Origin: Pseudomonadota bacterium
GTDB lineage: Bacteria > Pseudomonadota > Alphaproteobacteria > Puniceispirillales > Marisalimonadaceae
Assembly: GCA_027625145.1 (NCBI GenBank)
Contig: JAQBXK010000001.1
Span: 1-64,000 of the forward strand
Direction: 5' to 3'
DNA length: 64,000 nt
The notes beneath the pieces are model-generated. The model was not told the origin of the DNA. It did not search any database and saw only the letters and a list, made by a program, of their open reading frames with translations. Below are positions 29,221-37,620 of this stretch, piece by piece; position 1 is the first letter of the stretch; each line of letters begins with the position of its first letter. The translations under genes and the position numbers were made by a program.

Positions 29221-31611
29221 TTGCCTAAAATTATTTACCCAGTATTACCTTTGAGAGATATTGTTATATTTCCAAATATGATAGCGCCACTTTTTGTTGG
29301 AAGATCTAAATCAATAAATGCACTTGAATCTGTTATGGAGGGTAATAAAGAAATTGTTCTTATTACTCAAAAAAAATCTTCTATTGAGGATCCTATAGAG
29401 AAAGATTTATACAAAACTGGGACCATTGGCAATATTCTACAGTTATTAAAATTACCAGATGGTACTGTTAAAGTTTTAATAGAAGGTAAGCAAAGATGTT
29501 CAATAAATAAAATTTCTACCCTAAATTCTTTTTTAGAAGCTGATATTAATTTAATTAATGAAACTCCTGATCTTAATCAAGATAAAGTTGATTTGATTAA
29601 ATCATTAATTAGTGCGTTTGATGAATATGTAAAACTTAATGGTAAAATTAACGCTGATGTTGTTAACACTATTTTTAAAATAAAAGATCCTAGTATTTTA
29701 ACTGATACAGTAATTAATCACTTGTTGCTAAGCATTGAAGATAAGCAAGATTTTCTTGAGATTTTGGATCCAATTGTAAGGGTTGAAAAGCTTGTTAATA
29801 AAATAGATCTTGAATTAAGTGTGTTGGTCTCGGAAAGAAAAGTGCGTGGACGTGTAAAGCGTCAAATGGAGAAAACGCAACGTGAATATTATTTAAATGA
29901 ACAATTAAAGGCTATTCAAAAAGAATTGGGTTCAAATGAAGATGGTAAAAATGAATTTGATGAAATAGAAGATCAAATTAATAAAGTAGGGCTATCTAAA
30001 GAAGCTAAAGAAAAAGCAAATTCTGAACTAAAAAAATTAAAAAATATGAGCCCAATGAGCGCAGAAGCTACTGTCGTTAGATCTTATATAGATTGGTTAG
30101 TTTCAATACCATGGAAAGAAAAAATAAAAGTTAAAAGTGATATTATCAAGGCAAGAAAAATTTTAGATAGTGATCATTATGGTTTAGATAAGGTTAAAGA
30201 TAGAATTATTGAATTCCTAGCTGTTCAAAAAAGAACTAAAGAAATAAAAGGTCCTATATTATGTTTAGTTGGCCCTCCCGGAGTTGGGAAAACATCTTTA
30301 GGAAAGTCAATCGCAACGGCTACTGGTAGGCAGTATATAAGAATGGCCCTTGGGGGAGTTAGAGATGAGGCTGAGATAAGGGGTCATAGAAGGACATATA
30401 TAGGTTCATTGCCTGGAAAAATCATTCATGGCATGAAAAAAACATCAAGTGTTAATCCTTTATTTTTACTAGATGAAATTGACAAGTTAGGAAATGATTA
30501 TAGAGGTGATCCATCTTCAGCTTTATTAGAAGTATTAGATCCTGAGCAGAATAAAGCTTTCCAAGATCATTATTTAGAGATTGATTATGATTTATCTAAA
30601 GTTTTATTTATCACGACAGCAAATACATTAAATATGCCTCAAGCTTTATTAGATCGAATGGAAATAATTAGACTTGCTGGTTACACTGAAGATGAAAAAT
30701 TAGAAATAGCAAAAAAGCATCTTATTAAAAAACAAATAGATAATTGTAAATTAAAAGCAGATGAGTTTTCTATAACAGATGATGCTGTAAAATTAATAAT
30801 CCAAACTTATACTAGAGAAGCAGGTGTAAGAGGTTTAGAGAGACAATTGTCTAAATTAGCTAGAAAAGTTGTTACTTCAATTGAAAAAAAAGAAGTAACT
30901 TCAGTTTCAATTTCTAAGAATAATTTATCTGATTTTCTTGGCGTTCCTATTTACCAAAGGTTAGAAATTGAAAAGTCTGATCTTGTTGGTATAACAACTG
31001 GTTTAGCTTGGACCGAAGTTGGAGGTGAACTTTTATCCATAGAGGCAGTAAGTGTTAAAGGTAAGGGAAAAGTTTCTGCTACTGGTAAACTTGGTGATGT
31101 AATGAAAGAATCTATTCAAGCTGCAGAATTTTTTATTCGATCAAGGGCATTATCTCTTGGAATTAACCCAGTTGATTTAGAAAAAATTGATATTCATGTT
31201 CATGTCCCAGAGGGAGCCACACCTAAAGATGGTCCTTCAGCAGGAGGGGCTATTGTAACTAGTATAGTATCGGCACTCACTGGAATTAAAGTGAAGAGAA
31301 GCGTTGCAATGACAGGTGAAATTACTCTTCGAGGAAGAGTTTTACCTATTGGAGGATTAAAAGAGAAGTTATTGGCGGCGAAAAGAGGAGGTATTAAAAC
31401 AGTGTTAATTCCAATTGACAACAAAAAAGATTTAGCTGAAATACCTGATAATATAAAAAATGAGTTAAAAATTATACCTGTTACTATGATTGATGAAATA
31501 CTCTCTAATGCCTTAGTAACTAACCCTCTAGATTCACCTTTTATAAAAGAACTTAATGTATGTATTCCTAATGAAATAGTTGTAAAAGATGAAACTAATT
31601 TATCTCATTAA
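29221..31611 (+). CDS. lon: ATP-dependent protease La (Lon)
   Basis: Lon is a cytoplasmic AAA+ serine protease for misfolded and regulatory proteins. The 796-residue length is standard for LonA. The N-terminal substrate domain opens with VLPLRDIVIFPNMIAPLFVGR. The ATPase has GPPGVGKTSLG and LFLLDEIDKL. The protease domain has the Ser-Lys dyad in KDGPSAGGA and, further on, VLPIGGLKEKLLAAKRGG. The start is TTG 29221 behind AAGGAA. It lies 95 bases after clpX and is followed by hup, the usual order. Confidence 0.98.
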   Translation: MPKIIYPVLPLRDIVIFPNMIAPLFVGRSKSINALESVMEGNKEIVLITQKKSSIEDPIEKDLYKTGTIGNILQLLKLPDGTVKVLIEGKQRCSINKISTLNSFLEADINLINETPDLNQDKVDLIKSLISAFDEYVKLNGKINADVVNTIFKIKDPSILTDTVINHLLLSIEDKQDFLEILDPIVRVEKLVNKIDLELSVLVSERKVRGRVKRQMEKTQREYYLNEQLKAIQKELGSNEDGKNEFDEIEDQINKVGLSKEAKEKANSELKKLKNMSPMSAEATVVRSYIDWLVSIPWKEKIKVKSDIIKARKILDSDHYGLDKVKDRIIEFLAVQKRTKEIKGPILCLVGPPGVGKTSLGKSIATATGRQYIRMALGGVRDEAEIRGHRRTYIGSLPGKIIHGMKKTSSVNPLFLLDEIDKLGNDYRGDPSSALLEVLDPEQNKAFQDHYLEIDYDLSKVLFITTANTLNMPQALLDRMEIIRLAGYTEDEKLEIAKKHLIKKQIDNCKLKADEFSITDDAVKLIIQTYTREAGVRGLERQLSKLARKVVTSIEKKEVTSVSISKNNLSDFLGVPIYQRLEIEKSDLVGITTGLAWTEVGGELLSIEAVSVKGKGKVSATGKLGDVMKESIQAAEFFIRSRALSLGINPVDLEKIDIHVHVPEGATPKDGPSAGGAIVTSIVSALTGIKVKRSVAMTGEITLRGRVLPIGGLKEKLLAAKRGGIKTVLIPIDNKKDLAEIPDNIKNELKIIPVTMIDEILSNALVTNPLDSPFIKELNVCIPNEIVVKDETNLSH

Positions 31612-31642
31612 TTAAATATTAATTGTTGTTTAAATTGATTGA

Positions 31643-31657
31643 TTTTTTTTTTTTTTT
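31643..31657. other. 15-base T homopolymer
   Basis: Fifteen consecutive T lie 31 bases after the lon stop, without a stable stem just upstream. It may help end lon transcripts or simply be a slippage-prone tract upstream of hup. The count is also vulnerable to sequencing error. Confidence 0.6.
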
Positions 31658-31690
31658 GCTGGAGTTATTGTTATAAATGAACTATACCAA

Positions 31691-31710
31691 GGTTTATATT
31701 TCCGTAAACC
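31691..31710 (+). promoter_or_regulatory. Hairpin in the hup leader
   Basis: GGTTTA (31691-31696) and TAAACC (31705-31710) make a six-pair stem with an eight-base loop, 24 bases before the hup start codon. It could modulate translation or be a protein-binding palindrome. There is no direct evidence of function. Confidence 0.3.
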
Positions 31711-31734
31711 AATAAAAATTGCTAGGAGTTAAGT

Positions 31735-32010
31735 ATGAATAAAAATGAATTAGTTGCAAGTGTTTCAGAAGCATCAGGTCTATCTAAGGTAGACGCAGGT
31801 AAAGCCGTTGATGGTGTGTTTGAATCAATTACTAGAGCTTTAAAATCAGGTGGCGACGTTCGTATTGTTGGTTTTGGAACTTTTTCTGTTGCTGATCGTG
31901 CTGCTACTACAGGAAGAAATCCAAGAACTGGAGAGGCGATTCAAATTAAAGCTTCTAAACAGCCAAAATTTAAAGCTGGAAGCCCTTTAAAAGAAGCAGT
32001 TAATAGCTAG
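31735..32010 (+). CDS. hup: DNA-binding protein HU
   Basis: HU is the small histone-like protein that bends and compacts DNA. The 91-residue protein has MNKNELVASVSEASGLSK at the start, the body GFGTFSVADRAATTGRNP and the proline-tipped beta arm (PRTGEAIQIKASKQPKFKAG). It sits downstream of lon, a frequent arrangement. ATG 31735 follows TAGGAGT, a strong ribosome-binding site in keeping with high expression, and a clear terminator follows. Confidence 0.97.
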   Translation: MNKNELVASVSEASGLSKVDAGKAVDGVFESITRALKSGGDVRIVGFGTFSVADRAATTGRNPRTGEAIQIKASKQPKFKAGSPLKEAVNS

Positions 32011-32033
32011 ATATATATTTTATAATTTAATAA

Positions 32034-32066
32034 AAGACAGTTTATTTTTAAGCTGTCTTTTTTTTT
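32034..32066. terminator. Terminator of hup, shared with the convergent gene
   Basis: AAAAGACAG (32032-32040) pairs with CTGTCTTTT (32053-32061) around a 12-base loop, followed by a T-run to 32066. It terminates hup on the plus strand. The stop codon of the convergent methyltransferase lies in the loop, and the reverse reading also ends in T residues. Confidence 0.85.
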
Positions 32067-32590
32067 AAACAGCATCTTTGTATTATCATTTTTTTAGGTT
32101 CTTTAATTAATCCATTGAAGTAGCTAATGACATTAAAATCGTTTTCAAAAGTACTAATTAATTCATTTTCTTTTAAAAGATAATTATTATTACTAGGTTT
32201 TCCAAATTTTTCATTACCTTCAGAAAAAGTTTCATATAATAAGTATCCATTTTCATTAACTAAATAAGTTAAATCTTTAATTCTAGGTCTATACAAATAA
32301 TTAGTTACCAAAACTATATCATATTCATTTTTAATTAAAGGCCATTTTTCGTTCGTTTCTAAATCGAAACATATAGCTTTAATATTTTTATAATCTTTAT
32401 AAAAATCAAGTTTATCTTGATCTTTATCAATTGCTGTAATCAGTTTTTTTTCATTTGCTAAGGCAATGCAATGTCTTCCATAACCACTAGCAAAATCTAA
32501 AACTTTAATCCTTTCTTTATTTATTTTAATTTTTTTTATTTGTTTCATTATCCAATCTGATGGTTTTGTATCCATATATAAGTTTTTCAA
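32048..32590 (-). CDS. SAM-dependent methyltransferase (TehB-like class I)
   Basis: The 180-residue protein has the class I methyltransferase motif I VLDFASGYGRH near 29-39, motif II acidic residue in ITAIDKD, and the later DIVLVTNYLYRP and NGYLLYETFSEGNEKFG segments. The last stretch is shared with small TehB/YP-type methyltransferases. The substrate is not evident. It stands alone, with the shared terminator at its end and tRNA-Val upstream in the opposite direction. Confidence 0.85.
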   Translation of the reverse strand: MKNLYMDTKPSDWIMKQIKKIKINKERIKVLDFASGYGRHCIALANEKKLITAIDKDQDKLDFYKDYKNIKAICFDLETNEKWPLIKNEYDIVLVTNYLYRPRIKDLTYLVNENGYLLYETFSEGNEKFGKPSNNNYLLKENELISTFENDFNVISYFNGLIKEPKKMIIQRCCLKKKTA

Positions 32591-32693
32591 TGTATTGTCC
32601 TTCTTATTTATATATTCATATTTTATTCGGTAAAAAAATAATAAAGTTCTTTGTTGTTATTTTATTTAAAATTACGTATAAAACAAACTCAGA

Positions 32694-32769
32694 GGGCGGT
32701 TAGCTCAGTTGGTAGAGCATCTCGTTTACACCGAGAATGTCGGCGGTTCGAGACCGTCACCGCCCACCA
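32694..32769 (+). tRNA. tRNA-Val (anticodon TAC)
   Basis: The acceptor stem GGGCGGT pairs with ACCGCCC (32759-32765). The D arm is AGCTCAGTTGGTAGAGC. The anticodon arm TCTCG-TTTACAC-CGAGA gives TAC. CCA is encoded at 32767-32769. Confidence 0.97.
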
Positions 32770-32852
32770 TTTAAAGAGTATAGAATAAAATAATAGTAGT
32801 GATAATGGTTGCTTTTTATTATGAATGTCCTGTTATAAATAACTTGAAAAAA

Positions 32853-33629
32853 CTAGCCTACAAAAGCTTTTTCTAGCACAAAATCTGCCGGATTATTATT
32901 TGCACCTTCTTTAAAGTTAAGTTTAATTAATATACTTTTTAAATCATTATTTAAACCCATTGATCCACAAAACATAAATTTGTCATCACTTGATATTTTT
33001 TTAATATTTAACCTTTTAAAAATACTTTCATTACTAATTAAGTCAGTAATACGTCCTGTATTTTCATAGTCTTCTCTTGTTGTCGAGTGGAAAGTAATTA
33101 ATTTATTTAAGATAAAGTCTTTTATTAATTCATCACTTGAACATTCATTGATTATACTTTTACTATAATTCAACTCTTTAACTGTTCTACATGTATGAGT
33201 TACAATAACTTTATTATATTTTTCATATGTTTCAGGTTCCTTGATAAGAGAAGCAAAAGGAGCAAAACCAGTGCCAGAAGAAAATAAAAACAATCTTTTT
33301 CCCGGCTTTAAAGCATCAAGAACTAAAGTTCCAGTAGATTTAGGCATTAAAATAATTTCATCATGTATTTGTATATTTTTTAATTCAGATGTAAGAGGAC
33401 CATTTTTTACAATGATTGAGTAAAACTCTAATTCTTCTGACCAACTTGGAGATGCTATTGAATAAGCTCTTAAAATAGGTTTGTTATTTTGACTTGGTAA
33501 GCCAATCATTACAAATTCACCAGATCTAAACTTAAAACTTTTGGGCCTGTTAATACGAAATGAAAATAAATTTTCTGACCAATGCTTAACATAAGTTACT
33601 TTTTGTAAGTTTTGATTAAATTTAGGCAA
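32853..33629 (-). CDS. fpr: Ferredoxin/flavodoxin-NADP(+) reductase
   Basis: This FAD enzyme exchanges electrons between NADPH and ferredoxin or flavodoxin. The 258-residue protein has the FAD motif RAYSIASP near 54-61, the second FAD-contact GPLTSEL near 77-83, the NADP-binding FSSGTGFAPFASL near 116-128 and the C-terminal aromatic-containing FVLEKAFVG tail of bacterial Fpr. It is read toward the tRNA, 24 bases downstream of an epimerase-like gene, so the two may be one transcript. Likely roles are oxidative-stress or iron-sulfur biosynthesis support. Confidence 0.93.
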   Translation of the reverse strand: MPKFNQNLQKVTYVKHWSENLFSFRINRPKSFKFRSGEFVMIGLPSQNNKPILRAYSIASPSWSEELEFYSIIVKNGPLTSELKNIQIHDEIILMPKSTGTLVLDALKPGKRLFLFSSGTGFAPFASLIKEPETYEKYNKVIVTHTCRTVKELNYSKSIINECSSDELIKDFILNKLITFHSTTREDYENTGRITDLISNESIFKRLNIKKISSDDKFMFCGSMGLNNDLKSILIKLNFKEGANNNPADFVLEKAFVG

Positions 33630-33653
33630 TTAGCTTATCCCTTTATGTTTTGT

Positions 33654-34478
33654 TTATTTATTAATTATTTTTTTTGTTAGTTCAAGTAGAGCTGTTTTAT
33701 AATCAGGATATTTATATGAATATTTAAAATGATGTCCAATAATATTGCTTTTTACAATTCTGGATGTTTCGTAGAATGATTTTGCCATTTCAGAAACTTC
33801 ATTTGAATTATATTCAATAATATTTGGCTTTGGTAGATTTAATTTTTTTGCAATATAAGTTATCGTATCTAGATTACTAACAAGATCTTGGTCACTAATA
33901 TTTAAAATTTTATCTTTATGATTGCTAATTATAAAATTTATTATAATTTCAGCTAGATCTTCTACATGAATTCTATTCGGTAAATAGTTTTCTTTTACTG
34001 TTATCTTATTATTATTTTTAAGATAACGCTCAATTGGGTTTCTATTAGGGCCGTAGATACCAGTAATTCTATATATAACTGTTTCTATATTTGCTTTAAT
34101 CCATGAATTTTCTGCATTTAGCCTAACTTGTCCGCGATGATTATTAGGGTTTGGCTTAGTGTCTTCATAAACCGTTCCATTAGCGTATACTGATGTAGCT
34201 GATAAGTAGTTAATTTTGTTTTTATTTAATGTAATTGATTTTGCGTAACTTGCAATTACTGGATCTATTTCATCTTTATCTGGAGGAATTGTAGAAATAA
34301 CAATGTCTTTTTGAAGGATCTTTGAAACTTTTTTATCATCAAAAAAATTTACATATTTAATTTGTGAATTTGATTCTTTTATATTTCTAGAAATAATAGT
34401 TACTAAAAATCCTTTTTCTAATGCCTTTTCAGATAAATATTTACTTGTGTACCCGTTTCCTAAAATTGTTAGTTTCAT
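33654..34478 (-). CDS. NAD-dependent epimerase/dehydratase-like SDR protein
   Basis: The 274-residue protein opens with a Rossmann-type MKLTILGNGYTSKYLSEKALEKG (the pattern GxGxxxxxL rather than GxxGxxG). It then has STIPPDKDEID, the SATSVYANG strand with the extended-SDR tyrosine, and RITGIYGPNRNPIERY. This pattern is seen in the YeeZ-like subgroup of extended SDR proteins, whose substrates are unknown. The canonical YxxxK is not clearly kept (SVYANGTVYEDTKP). The next gene upstream, transcribed the other way, begins with a cobalamin riboswitch. Confidence 0.8.
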   Translation of the reverse strand: MKLTILGNGYTSKYLSEKALEKGFLVTIISRNIKESNSQIKYVNFFDDKKVSKILQKDIVISTIPPDKDEIDPVIASYAKSITLNKNKINYLSATSVYANGTVYEDTKPNPNNHRGQVRLNAENSWIKANIETVIYRITGIYGPNRNPIERYLKNNNKITVKENYLPNRIHVEDLAEIIINFIISNHKDKILNISDQDLVSNLDTITYIAKKLNLPKPNIIEYNSNEVSEMAKSFYETSRIVKSNIIGHHFKYSYKYPDYKTALLELTKKIINK

Positions 34479-34589
34479 GATAATTAAAACTTTTTTTTAT
34501 TTCGAGATAAATATATTTCAAAAAGAAATTATTTTTTTTAATTATACTTGCTTTTTAGTTTCAAATTCAAGTATTATTAGTTTGTTTAT

Positions 34590-34804
34590 GGTGCTTTGAA
34601 TTTTTATTCAAGCTTAAAAGGGAATTTGGTAATTCGTAGTGAATTGTATGCCAAAGCTGTTCCCGCAACTGTAAGTGCTTAGTAAGAGCTAATATGCCAC
34701 TGAATTAATTTAATTTGGGAAGGCAAGCTCAAACATTGAGGCACGAGCCAGGAGACCTGCCATAGATTGTCGCTTTGTCAGCTTCCGGGTTAGAGGATGG
34801 CACG
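34590..34804 (+). promoter_or_regulatory. Cobalamin riboswitch aptamer
   Basis: The conserved core is almost complete. The P1 strands GTGCT (34591-34595) and GGCAC (34799-34803) pair. Between them lie TTAAAAGGGAATTTGGTAA, the CCCGCAACTGTAA segment, TGCCACTG, GGGAAGGC and the B12 box GAGCCAGGAGACCTGCC (34745-34761). The class senses adenosyl- or methylcobalamin and usually turns off downstream expression when B12 is plentiful. Directly downstream are a possible P13-like stem and an attenuator-like hairpin, then the TonB-dependent receptor. Confidence 0.96.
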
Positions 34805-34805
34805 T

Positions 34806-34829
34806 GTTAGAAATCGTCTGGCGACTAAC
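34806..34829 (+). promoter_or_regulatory. Stem after the aptamer (possible P13/kissing-loop arm)
   Basis: GTTAG (34806-34810) and CTAAC (34825-34829), with inner TCG/CGA, form an eight-pair stem with a three-base bulge and TCTGG loop. In cobalamin riboswitches a stem at this place carries the loop that docks with L5 and switches the expression platform. The assignment here is inferred from position. Confidence 0.45.
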
Positions 34830-34834
34830 TTATT

Positions 34835-34860
34835 TGAGAAATTATTCTCATTTATTTTTT
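34835..34860 (+). terminator. Attenuator-like hairpin before btuB-type gene
   Basis: TGAGAA (34835-34840) pairs with TTCTCA (34845-34850) through an ATTA tetraloop, followed by TTTATTTTTT. It ends three bases before the GGAGG ribosome-binding site of the receptor gene. It has the form of an intrinsic terminator controlled by the riboswitch, though the six-pair stem is weak. Confidence 0.55.
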
Positions 34861-34873
34861 GCTGGAGGCATTT

Positions 34874-36673
34874 ATGTATACACGTGCGCTTTTTTTATTT
34901 TTTATTTATATGGTATCTATCCCATCTAATGGGATTACAGAAACCATTCCTGATGATAAATTACTAAGAATTCTTATAACACCTAATCGTTTTCAAACGA
35001 AATTAAACCAAACTGCTTCAAATATCATTGTTATTGATAAGACAGATATTGAAAACTCCAATAGTAATTCATTATCCGAAATTTTAGATTCTCAAGCCGG
35101 AATAAGTTCTGGCAATCAAGGCGGAGTTGGACAAACTTCTTCATATTTCATTCAAGGATTTGAAAAGAAATATGTTTCCATTTTGATTGATGGTGTTAGT
35201 TATGCAGATAACACTGCTACTCAGTCTGAAACATATCTTAATTCTATTTCCTTAGATGAAATTGAAAGAATAGAAATTTTAAAAGGCCCTCAAGGTTCAA
35301 TTTATGGTTCTTCTGCGGCAGGTGGAGTAATTTCTATAATTACAAAAGGTAATTCCAAAAAAGGAATTAATACATCGTTCCAAACAAATTTTGGATCATA
35401 TGGCACTATATCTAGTACGCTTAATACTGGATATTCATCAGAAAAATGGGACTTAAATCTTTCTGTAAATGGAATGCATTCAGATGGATTTTCAGCAAAA
35501 AACTCTGTTGAAGAGGAAGAGAACGACAGTTTTAATTCTACTAAAACTTCATTAAAAGGATCTATTAAAAATGATGATAACCTTAAAGTTTTTGCAACAC
35601 TCAGACAAATTGATAGTAAAACTCAATATGATAACTCATGGACTGCAAATGATTTTAATAAGTTAAGACAAACAGCTGGAAGTATTAAATTTGAGAAAAA
35701 GATAAACAAAATTGATAGTTTTATTCAGCTTGCAAAACAAAGAACTGTTCGTCAATTTGATACATATCAATATTATGGAGATACATTTAATTTTGATTTT
35801 TTAAATCAATATAACATTTCATCTAATCATAATTTAACCATTGGCTTTGAATATGATGATGAAAAGTATAATGATAAAACTTTAAGGGCTGACAAAGATA
35901 GACATTCGTTTGTGACTGGAGTTAACGGTAATTTAAATAACAATTTAGGTTATGACTTTTCTTTACGAAAAGAAAACGATTCTACATATGGTTCTCAAAA
36001 AAGCACTCGAACAGAAGCTTACTATTTATTTAACCCTAGTTTAAGATTAGCTCTTTCTAATTCAACTGGATTCAGAAATCCATCTCTATATGAGACTTTT
36101 GAATCAACATATGGTACGAGAACACTTACTCCAGAAACTACTCAAACAAAAAGGATTACGATTTCTGGTAAAACTAAAATAATCAACGGTGCTTATTCAT
36201 TAAATGCTTACAAAAGTAAAATTTCTAACTTGATATCTGCAGCTTCTGGGACTTATATTTATTATAATGCCGATGGTGACACTAATATTTCTGGTATAGA
36301 AGGTAATATAAAATCAAAATTAGGAAAAAAAGTAGTTTCTAATTTCGGATTTGTAACAACACATAAAAAAACTTCGGACAATAAAAAAAATATATTGCTT
36401 CCTAGATATTCAATTTCAGGATCTTTAAATTATATTTTTAACAAAGATTTTAATTTAAATACTAATTTAAGTTATTCTGAAGGATCATACGATACAAGCA
36501 AAGTGGAGTTGCCAAGTTATACCCTTGTTGGTTTGAAAGCTAATTACAAAATTAATAATAAAACTAAATTTAATTTATCAGTTGTAAATGTTTTTGAAGA
36601 AGATTATGTTGTAAATAGAAATTACAATACTTCAGGTAGAGCAGTTTATTTGGGTTTTAAAACAGATTTCTAG
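34874..36673 (+). CDS. btuB: TonB-dependent receptor, probably for cobalamin
   Basis: The outer-membrane receptor imports its ligand with energy from TonB. ATG 34874 sits five bases after GGAGG; a longer frame from a TTG at 34859 would overlap the hairpin and is not preferred. The 599-residue protein has a signal peptide (about 1-20) and a TonB-box-like LLRILITPNRF. The plug domain includes SLSEILDSQAGIS, ILIDGV and RIEILKGPQGSIYGSSAAGGVISIITK, and a beta-barrel ends in VYLGFKTDF with a terminal phenylalanine. The cobalamin riboswitch in its leader points to B12 as ligand; size is like BtuB. Confidence 0.92.
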   Translation: MYTRALFLFFIYMVSIPSNGITETIPDDKLLRILITPNRFQTKLNQTASNIIVIDKTDIENSNSNSLSEILDSQAGISSGNQGGVGQTSSYFIQGFEKKYVSILIDGVSYADNTATQSETYLNSISLDEIERIEILKGPQGSIYGSSAAGGVISIITKGNSKKGINTSFQTNFGSYGTISSTLNTGYSSEKWDLNLSVNGMHSDGFSAKNSVEEEENDSFNSTKTSLKGSIKNDDNLKVFATLRQIDSKTQYDNSWTANDFNKLRQTAGSIKFEKKINKIDSFIQLAKQRTVRQFDTYQYYGDTFNFDFLNQYNISSNHNLTIGFEYDDEKYNDKTLRADKDRHSFVTGVNGNLNNNLGYDFSLRKENDSTYGSQKSTRTEAYYLFNPSLRLALSNSTGFRNPSLYETFESTYGTRTLTPETTQTKRITISGKTKIINGAYSLNAYKSKISNLISAASGTYIYYNADGDTNISGIEGNIKSKLGKKVVSNFGFVTTHKKTSDNKKNILLPRYSISGSLNYIFNKDFNLNTNLSYSEGSYDTSKVELPSYTLVGLKANYKINNKTKFNLSVVNVFEEDYVVNRNYNTSGRAVYLGFKTDF

Positions 36674-36683
36674 GTAATATTTT

Positions 36684-37199
36684 ATGTATTTTAATAAAAC
36701 AGTTAATAATTTTCTTATTTTTATAGGATGTGTTGGAATAATGTTTTTATTTCGAGTAATTCCACATCCGCCTAATTTTACTCCTGTAATTGCGCTAAGT
36801 CTATATTTACCAATTGTTTTTGGACTATGGTCTATACCTTTTTTTATTTTAGGTTTTGCAGTAACAGATTATTTTATAGAATTTCATAGTTTGTTAATAT
36901 GGACTTGGAGTAGTTTAGCTCTAGTTGGATTATTGTCACAATTAGCAAAAGGAAAATTAACTAGGTTATTACTTGCTTTTACGGGAGCTTTAATTTTCTT
37001 TATAATTTCTAATTTTGGAGTGTGGATAACAAGTTCTTTTTATACTCATGATTTTCAAGGTTTAATGAATTGTTATATTCTAGCTATACCTTTTTTTACT
37101 AATACATTAATTAGCACTATGTTATTTGCAGGATTATGTGAGTTTTTGTTTTCATCAAAGTTCTTTTTTTTAAAGTCATACGTAAGAAAAATTAACTAG
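36684..37199 (+). CDS. DUF6580-like small integral membrane protein, candidate B12 uptake component
   Basis: The 171-residue protein has about five membrane segments and the motif RVIPHPPNFTPVIALSLY near 24-41. Later come SNFGVWITSSFY and CYILAIPFFTNTLIS, which I recognise from the DUF6580/ECF-S-like membrane family. It begins 10 bases after the receptor stop and should be under the same riboswitch. No btuF, btuC or btuD gene is present nearby. I infer that it moves cobalamin or a precursor over the inner membrane, possibly as an ECF-type substrate-binding subunit; this has not been shown by sequence alone. Confidence 0.75.
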   Translation: MYFNKTVNNFLIFIGCVGIMFLFRVIPHPPNFTPVIALSLYLPIVFGLWSIPFFILGFAVTDYFIEFHSLLIWTWSSLALVGLLSQLAKGKLTRLLLAFTGALIFFIISNFGVWITSSFYTHDFQGLMNCYILAIPFFTNTLISTMLFAGLCEFLFSSKFFFLKSYVRKIN

Positions 37200-37302
37200 C
37201 TTAATATATTTTTTAGCAATTTATTAATTTAAGAACTTAATTTATATTCTTTTCTTGACCAAAGCTTTTCCAACCTTTATCAAGTATATTCTATAGTATT
37301 AA

Positions 37303-37379
37303 GGGGGTGTAGCTCAGTTGGTTAGAGCGTCGGCCTGTCACGCCGAAGGTCGCGAGTTCGAGTCTCGTCACTCTCGCCA
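37303..37379 (+). tRNA. tRNA-Asp (anticodon GTC)
   Basis: The acceptor stem GGGGGTG pairs with CACTCTC (37369-37375), allowing two G-T pairs. The anticodon arm TCGGC-CTGTCAC-GCCGA gives GTC. The T arm GCGAGTTCGAGTCTCGT is intact. The discriminator is G and CCA is encoded at 37377-37379. The 241 bases that follow, up to the VOC gene, hold only A/T-rich DNA with no gene I can support. Confidence 0.95.
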
Positions 37380-37620
37380 TTATAATATAATGGTTGTTTA
37401 AATATTAAATAATATAATAGTTACTCCTTTTTATAATAATCTTTAGTTATTTCAAATATTATTTATGAAATTACTTTATTTTAATAATTTTCATTATGAA
37501 AAATATATTTTTATATTGCACAATTTTTAACTTGTTAATTATAATGTAATGATATTCAATTACTGTTTATATTAAGTTTAACAATTAAATTTATAGTTTT
37601 ATTAAATAAGGGATAAATAA

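Noticed and set aside
31612-31657. Intrinsic terminator of lon
   Set aside because: The T-tract is long, but the sequence before it offers no stable stem, so I list only the homopolymer.
34859-34873. TTG start for the TonB receptor
   Set aside because: Lies on the terminator tail and includes the GGAGG site; ATG 34874 gives a proper signal peptide.
37380-37620. Possible small RNA between tRNA-Asp and the VOC gene
   Set aside because: No GC-containing stem, no promoter-terminator pair and no known RNA signature; only A/T-rich sequence.
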